Source of the DNA: Rapana venosa
Taxonomy: Eukaryota; Mollusca; Gastropoda; Neogastropoda; Muricidae
Direction: 5' to 3'
Assembly: GCA_028751875.1 (NCBI GenBank)
Contig: CM054145.1
Span: 10,046,467 to 10,110,466, forward strand
DNA: 64,000 bases
The notes below the pieces were generated by a model. It was not told the DNA's origin. It did no database searches and saw nothing but the letters and a program-made list of their open reading frames with translations. This document shows, piece after piece, positions 53,001 through 62,183 of this stretch (position 1 is its first letter; each line of letters opens with the position of its first letter). The translations under genes were made by a program, and so were the position numbers.

Positions 53001-54240
53001 TTTATGTCAGTAGGAACAGATGACAAAATTTGAAAAATGCATGCACACAGGTGTCTTGTTTAGACACTATCCCTGAAGTCAGATTGCGGCTACCTAAATT
53101 GTGTGCTGTATGTTGTGTGTGTGTTTGTTGGGGGGGGGGGGGGGGTAAGGTCACATATGCAAAAATCTTACCTTTGGGTGAACCTTGGATTCTAGCCAAA
53201 GAACACCACCACCACCAACAACAACAACAAAAAGCAGATGTAATTGTTACAAATGATTCTCAACAGTGGAGGGTTTTAAGAAATGGTTCTACTGTGTATT
53301 GTTGATTGTTGTGCAGATGGTGCCAAATTTTGAGAGACTGGTGGTATTTAGGTGGGGCCAGCTGTACCAGACAAAGGGACCAGGTAGAAAGTTTATGTGA
53401 TGTTCATGTATTAAATACTCCCCTGTGAGGATGCTGGGGTGCCTGTCAGTATAAATAGCATCCCCACATTCTGGAAATGATGTGCTAGAAATTTCCTCTT
53501 TTCTATCACTCTCTTTGTTTCTGCCTCGTTCATTTTCTTCCTGTCACTTCTTCTTGTCTGTTTTTTGCCTTCTTGGTCCATTCTCCTGCCTTTTTTCTAG
53601 AAAGACTTAAAAGATAACAAATCTCCTCATGCCTAAGTCAGATGCGCTGGGCCTGACTTGTCAGGCGCTTTACGGCAGCGTAATGCATTTTCACTCCTAT
53701 AACACACAACATGAGTTGCTGTCTGAGCGTTTGATGAGGAAGAAGAGGAATGTATGAATACATGTCAACAGCGATGTGGCAACCACAATCACTCCAGTGT
53801 TACTGCTCCTTGAGAAAAGTGACTTGACTTGATTCCATTTCTCTGAGATTTATAACTCTTTGGGAAGTTGTTAGAGCTCAGTGCTGACTTTTTCTGGTAG
53901 TGTGTCTGAGTCCATTCTGTTAAAATCCATGCTAGGTAATATTCATGTCATTCGTGCCACGAGCTATTGTTTGCATGTGTGTGGGTTTTTTTTTTAAAAA
54001 GTGCATAGAATGTTTTATGTGTGTTATCACATGGTACTTTGGTTTATTGGTATTCTAGGATGCTACTGTATAACAAAATGTATATTTGTGAAAATGGCTA
54101 TAATGTACGATTTTTTGTTCTGTGATTTTTTAATGACAGAATTAGGGCACTTTTTCTCAATTTTTGAAGGGGGAGCTATTATTGTTCGTAGGAGAGGACA
54201 GAGGGAACTGTTAATGGATTGGCTATAAACTATCATAAAG

Positions 54241-54299
<59 letters not shown>

Positions 54300-55079
54300 A
54301 TTCAGCAAAGTGAGTGTTTGATTTGACCAAAAAAAAAAAAAAAAAGATTATGTTATAAGAAATATATTAAACGTAGTGACCAGTCCAAGTGGAAGCACAG
54401 TTCTTAAAATACCGACTTTATTTCCCTGTGCTATTCAGAAAGATGACGCCTGAGGAAGATTATTTAGCTGACAGAGATAACCCTGCAAACTAAGCTGTAC
54501 AGAAGAAGAGAAGCTGCAAAGGACTTGCCACTGTTTCTCCCAAACACATCTGATGGTGTATAAAGCAAGCAAGAGAAGAAGAAAGATGATAATTGTGTTA
54601 TGTGCAGTACCTGTTATTACAAGAAAAGCAAAGAGAGGGAGCTTGTGCCATGTGATATCCTTTCTTGAGGGATTTCATTTTGCTTTTTGCTTACTGGTTG
54701 CATTTTCTGTGCAGGCATGGTGTTTGTGATGCCTTTAGTGGATCGCTGCCACAAAGTGGACATCCGGATGAAAGCCTTTACTGTGCCTCCACAGCAGGTC
54801 TGTGGACATTCGGTTTTTTCGTTTTTAAAAATTGTATTTTGAGGATAATGGAATAAGCACTCATGTACTACATACACACACGCATGCATGCACACACACA
54901 TGCACACACTTTTCGGAAGAGTAGGCCATTGTGTGGCGGTAGGAACGGATGACAAAATTGACAAAACTGCATACACATGGGGACTGGATGTAAAAAGCAC
55001 GAGTGCTTATTTCATTATCCTTGAAATAAAAGAATAAAACACACACACACACACACACTCACACACGCACACAACATAC

Positions 55080-55173
<94 letters not shown>

Positions 55174-55885
55174 ATATATATATATGGGACGGGACAGCTC
55201 AGTGGTCAGAGCACTCGCTTTTCCATTCTAGGCAGCGTCCAGCGTGGTTACCACTTGCATGGGTGACAGTTTGCGCGCCTTGGCTTCAGTACAATCCCCC
55301 AGCTCACCCAGTTGTAAATGGGTACCTGCCCTCTTTAGGGTCAGGGAAGGTAAAGCAGTGAGGGAGAGGAGATGGGCGCCGCCCTCAATATGCTGGCCCC
55401 TGGAGAAGTTGAGGTCTCTGATGCCTTGCTCCCCTACGACCACATAGGTTATGGGAACACTTTTACACCTTGCCTACATTTGCATCTCATGGACTGAATT
55501 TTTCACCTGTTGTATATATTCGTTCCTACCAGGTGATCACAGGTGACAGAGCTATCATTGAGGTGGGAGCGGAGGTGTACTACCGTATCGCCAATCCAGA
55601 ACTCTCCATCACAAACGTTCAGAACTTGGATCGGTCCACGCGAGTGCTGCTGCAGACCAGCCTGCTCAACAGGCTGGTTACTTTGCCATTGAACAGGATT
55701 GAGGGTCAGCGTAATGCTGTAGCTCAGGATGTGCAGGTGAGTTGGTGTGTGTGTGTGTGTATGTGCTTTTTTTTCTTTCTTTTCTTTCTTTTATTTAGAG
55801 GATAATGGAATAAGCACTCATGTCCTTTTTTTAAAAATCCTGTCCTCATATAAATGCGGTTTTGTAAATTTTGTCATCTGTTCCA

Positions 55886-55931
<46 letters not shown>

Positions 55932-58727
55932 CATTAGTTCTTTGTGAGTAAGACAGTAAAAGAAAGAGGGGTGTTTGGCCTCAAAACATGTGTATAAATG
56001 TGAACTTGCCCCCCAATTTTTTTTTTTAAATTCAGTTTTCTTGATATGTTATAGAGAGTCATGAAACTCTTTTCACCAGGTTGTTGTTTTCATTTTCATT
56101 TTATGGTGACAGTGATGGCTGATTGGTTGGTTGTTTCTCATAATCGTTCTAATGCTTTTGTGCTGATGTTTTGTTTCACTTGAACTCATAACTCCAGTTA
56201 ACTGTGAACAGACAAGTAGTGACAGATTTTTTTCCCCACTGTCCCTTCCAGAGATGTCTTAATGGGGATCATAATCAGGAAATGTGTGTTTGTTAAGAAA
56301 TAAATGGAGAAGTCATTTTTTATTGTGATTTTTTGGTGTATTTTTTTCTTTGACAGGAAAAGTGCAACAAGGCCTCCGCAGCTTGGGGCATTGAAATATG
56401 CCGGCTGGACATGTACGTGAAACAAAGTTGTCGTGTGGTTTCTGTTATCATTTCCCTTCTGTTTTTCCTCTGTGTGTGTGTGTGTGCGTGTGCATGCATG
56501 CGTGCGTGTTGATTGGTTGGTAGTTGTCGTTGTCTTTGATTTTGCATCTGTTCACTCTCAGTGATATTAGACAATGTGTGTGTTGGTTGTTGTTATAGTA
56601 TCTTCAATTTCATGTCTGTTCACTCTCAGTGATATTACACAATGTGTGTATGCATATATATATCTATATGTATATGTATATATAAATATGCGCGTGCTCA
56701 TGCACACATGTGTGTGTATGTGTGTGTGTTTTCATTCATTCTTTGATTTAATGTCTTTTTACTATTAGTGATATCAGACAAAAGGGAGACATAAAGGAGA
56801 AAAGCAGATTTTTGTATGTGACTGAAAGTTTGTGTTTTGTCACTTGTTTGTGTGTGGTAAGAGAGGATCAAGTCCGAAAATGAAATATAACTATACAAAC
56901 ACTGTCATTTTTAGCAGTAATCTTACATACATGTGGGGTCGGGATAGGTCAGTGGTCAGAGCGCTCGCTTTCCCCTACCAAAGTTAAGCAGCATCGAGCG
57001 TGGTTACCAGTTGGATGGGTGACTGCGTGCCTTGGCTTCAGTACAGTTCCCCCAGTTCCCCCAGTTGTAAATGGGTACCTGCCCTCTTTAGGGTCAGGGA
57101 AGGTAAAGCAGTGAGGGAGAGGAGATGGGCGCCGCCCTCAATATGCTGGCCCCTGGAGAAGTCAGGTCTCTGATGCCTTGCTTCCCTACGAGCACATAGT
57201 TGGGAACACTTTTACACCTATCTTATTACACTCTTACACAATTATCGTATGGACAAGAAGTTTATTTTAGTGCACCTAAATACTTACTAAAGAAGCTTCA
57301 AAGTGTAGACTGCAAGGCATATAGACTCGCTCTAGGTGTACCATTTCATGCCTCTGCACTTGATACATATAAAGAAATTGGAATGTTACCACTTGATGAG
57401 TACCGACAACTTGTATGTGCCAAATATATTCTTAGAAGTTCAACATCTGAAAACTTTGCTTCAGAAGAAATAAAAGTGAGGTCTGAAACAGATTTTCCCA
57501 AAAGAGCCCGAAACATAAGCTCTTTGATGACTATAAGTACCTACACATCAGATCTTTATGAGCGTTCTGACATTCTAAAATATGATGTAGACCCACAAAG
57601 GGCAATTCCAGTTTGTCCTGTTTGGGAAATGAAGCAAGCTCACTTTGATGTTGACTATATCAACATGAAAAAGAATGAAAATCCAAATATAATGGCAGTT
57701 AATGTTCATGCTTATTTACAACAAAATTACTGTCATTGTCTTAAAATTTATACAGATGGCTCACTTTTAGATAACCATCAAGCAGGTTCAGCATTCGTCA
57801 TACTGGCACTAAAAATAGAAAAGTCCTATCATGTTGGTAAAAATCGATCTGTTTTTACAGCTGAACTGATCGCTATTTCATGGCTTTGAATTTCATTTTA
57901 GATCATCCATACTCTTTCTTTCATATATTACTTTGTGTGGATTCAAAATCATTATTATATGCCTTAAAGTCTATAACTTATAAGCAATCAGCTAAACTTA
58001 TACTTGACGTCAAATACTTCATAAATCTTCTGTGTTTAAGAGGAATTCATGTTTCGTTTTGCTGGATTCCTTCACATATAGGATTGTTTTCTAATGAGTG
58101 GGCTGATAGGGCTGCAAAGAAAGGTGCACGTAATGAAAAGGGGTCTACAGTACTGCATGTCCCTCTATCCATTGCAGAGGGTTATCAGTTGTTAGAAGAA
58201 GCATCCTTTAAAAAAAATATAGAAAAGTATCAGCAAAACAATTGGCTTTCACATTCAACTCTGAGTGTGAATAGTGTAATTGAATACATTGAAGACTTAG
58301 AGATTCATACAAATGCTGTAAAAGAAAGACAACTCAAGGCATTATTTTTTAGGATAAGATTAAATGCATTTACAACAAAATTCAGCAAGGATGTTAAATG
58401 CTTATGTGGTGAATATATTTCAAATACTCATATCATACTTGAATGTGAGAAGTTAAAACCTCATCTCCCTGCCTTTTCTGAGAATTCCATTGAAGAAATT
58501 TTGAACAATGTTAAGTTAACAATTGATATTGCTAAGGGTTTATTGTTAAGTCCTATAGAGCATTTATTGTAGTTATTGTAGTTATTTTTTAATTTCAATT
58601 TAAAAAAAAAATTTCTGTTCTTGATTTGTTCATGTTAAGAATACTATTTCCTTTGTTATTACTATTTATTACACACACGAGCGCGCATGCATGTAGGGAC
58701 GCACACTCACACTCACACACAAAGAGT

Positions 58728-58823
<96 letters not shown>

Positions 58824-59193
58824 ATCTCACATATTTCAGTTTCTATTTAAGGATTGTCTGGTATCACTTTAAGTGGAAAGACGTTAAAATTGAAGACTTA
58901 CTTACTTACTTTTACACCTTTACCTACATTTGCATCACATGGACTGAATTTTTCACCTGTTATATATATTCGTACCTACCAGGTGATCACAGGTGACAGA
59001 GCTATCATTGAGGTGGGAGCGGAGGTGTACTACCGTATCGCCAATCCAGAACTCTCCATCACAAACGTTCAGAACTTGGATCGGTCCACGCGAGTTCTGC
59101 TGCAGACCAGCCTGCTCAACAGGCTGGTTACTTTGCCATTGAACAGGATTGAGGGTCAGCGTAATGCTGTAGCTCAGGATGTGCAGGTGAGTT

Positions 59194-59243
<50 letters not shown>

Positions 59244-62144
59244 TTTTATTCTTTTTTTCTTTCTTTTTTTTTTAGAGGATAATGGATAAGCACTCATGTC
59301 CTTTTTTAAAAATCCAGTCCCCATATAAATGCGGTTTTGTAAATTTTGTCATCTGTTCCAATGTGTGTGTGTGTGTGTGTGTGTGTGAATCATTAGTTCT
59401 TTGTGAGTAAGACAGTAAAAGAAAGAGGGGTTTTTGGCCTCAAAACATGTGTATAAATGTGAACTTGAATGTACCACCCCCCCCCCCCCCCCAAATTTTT
59501 AAAAAAAAATTCAGTTTTCTTGAAATGTTATAGATAGTCATGAAACTCTTTTCACCAGGTTGTTGTTTTCATTTTAATTTTATGGTGACAGTGATGGCTG
59601 ATCGGTTGGTTGTTTGTCATAACCGTTTTCGTACTTTTGTGCTGATGTTTTGTCTCACTTGAACTCATAACTCCAGTTAACTGTGAACAGACAAGTAGTG
59701 ACAGATTTTTCCCCCACTGTCCCTTCCAGAAATGTCTTAATGGGGATCATAATTAGGAAATGTGTGTTTGTTAAGAAATAAATGGAGAAGTCATTTTTTA
59801 TTGTGATTTTTTTGTGTATTTTTTTTCTTTGACAGGAAAAGTGCAAACAGGCTCGCAGTTGGGGCATTGAAATTGCGGCTGGACATGTATGTAAACAAAG
59901 TTTTGTGGATTTTTTTCACTTCCCTTTTTTTTTCAGTTAGTGTGTGGTTTGGTTGTGTGTTTACTGTGTGTAGGTGTGTTTGTGTGCTGTGTTGTTGTGT
60001 GTGTGTGGTTTTTTGTGTGTGAGTGCAGGCATGTACTTTGTGTGGCTTTCAGTAGTCTGTATTTTTTGCTTTACTGACTGGAAATGATCAGAGTCGTATT
60101 TTAACTGAAATTGATGGAACGCTATAGTCAAAGTGGTTAATCACTCCTACTATCCTCTGCGTCGCGGGTTCGATCCACGCTTCCCATCCGGATGTTAGTG
60201 TCCTTGGGAAAGAACGATTACTCCTATTTTCCCACTCCTAGCCCTGTACAAGTGGGTTAACAGCTCTGCTGGGGGTACTTTGGCAGTCGACTGCGTCCTG
60301 TCACAGGGGTGGTAAAAACCATCTGTTCGCTAACGTTACAGAAACCGGATAAGCCCGGCTATGGGCCTTCTGGCTCGAAAGAAATACTTCTACTTACTCT
60401 ATAGTCCTCTGCATTCGCAGGATTGACCTTCCAAGTTTTTTTAAGCTTTACATTACAACTTTGTTTGAACTCTACATGCTTTTGACTGTGACCTTCCTTA
60501 CCTGTCAACAATAAGTCTTGAAACACGTCATGTACATGTGTCAAGTATCTTTTTAGTTGGAATTTTTGAAATTTCAACGGAAACAACCCAGTATACAGAG
60601 GACATGTAAGAAAATCAGCCAGTGGGCTAGTTTCAGAGTTAGATTTATTTTTTTTTCATGTTGTTTTTTATGGTGAGTGAAGGATGTATTTGTGCATTCA
60701 TGACTGTCTTTTCTTTGACGAATATCCAGTCGTTACTGAACATATGGCGCTATGTCAAGTGTAATTCACCTACTATCTCGCTTCGCAGGATTGCTATAGT
60801 TTTTGCTCATATTAAGTTTGTTTGAAACCGAGATTGCTTTGCCAAAAGCTTCAAACTCATGTACCTGTGCAAGTGCTTTTTAGTTGTGATTTTACAATCA
60901 ACACAAAATCCATAACAGGGCATTTAAAATCACGTAGATTCAGTTCAGTGTTTGGACTTAATCCATAGGATGAAGATGCAGTCACATCCGTGCAGCTATA
61001 GCGAATAAGGTGAGGTTTACATTCAACAAATTCAAGTAAGCCAATGCAGGTTGCTTATTTTCTTCATGGATAATAATAAACACATGGAAGACGATTGCAT
61101 GTTAGATCAGAATTCATGTCATGTTGGGCGAACGGAAACATGCACACACACACACACACACTGAAAACCGAGCAAAACAAAAACAAACATGCATATCAAT
61201 GAACCACAATAAAATGGACTACCACATCACACATCATCTACACAAAAACACACAAACACACACACACACATGCAGACACACACACAACACATTAAAAAAC
61301 ACACCAAACACACCACTCACACACATAAGCACGCATGCACACACGCACGCACACACACATTAAAGAGAAAAAACACAACACACACACTCACACACATCAC
61401 GCACAACACACACGCATACGACTCACAATACCACCACTCACACACAACACAACCCACCAACCCACACCCCCAACCACAAACCACACACCCACCACCCACA
61501 TACCCACACCTAAACCTTTTCCCCCTCTGTTACAGGCTACTCCTACCCCACAGAACCCCAAGCCTCCAAACCTATCCCCACCCTGGTGAGCCCCGCCCCA
61601 GTGGCTTACGACACCACCACCACCGCCACCGCCACCACCGCAGCCTCCTTCAGTCCCTCGCCCGCAGCTGGATCGGCAGCCGGGGGCGATGCAGGGCCTG
61701 CGCTAGCCGGGGTCCCTGTGGTGTCGGTGCAGGAGATCCTGCAGGCGGCCCAGAGTGTGCTGAGCGAGGGGCTGGTGCGGAAAGTGAACGCGGTGTACCA
61801 GTTCCAGCTGCATGGGGAGGGCGGGGGTATGTACTTCGTCGATCTGAAACACGGTGAGTTGGGGGAGGCTGGTGTGTGGGTAGGTTTTGGGGTTTTGTGT
61901 GTGTGTATTCTTTCTTTTCTTTCTTTGATTCTTTTATATCAAGGATAATGGAATAAGCACTTATGTGCTTTTTTACATCCAGTTATGCAGTTTTGTAAAT
62001 TCTCGTCATCTGTTCCCGCCGGCACACAAAGGCCTACTCTTACGAAAAGCGGAACAGGATTTAACGTGTGCGCTAGATGTTCTGCGTGCGTTCGCACACG
62101 GGGCCTCGGTTTATAGTCTCATCCGAAGGACTTTGGGGAGAGTG

Positions 62145-62183
<39 letters not shown>

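Larger units (their letters stand above)
51309..53316. other. STOML1 intron 2
   Basis: Holds CT-rich stretches (51510-51555), an RTE LINE fragment (52055-52790), a SINE-D copy (52776-53210) and a G homopolymer (53130-53146). Confidence 0.7.

Noticed and set aside
61270..61857. 195-codon plus frame over the SCP2 exon
   Set aside because: It starts in a CA repeat and reads the SCP2 exon out of frame. The frame giving [14 protein letters not shown] matches STOML1.
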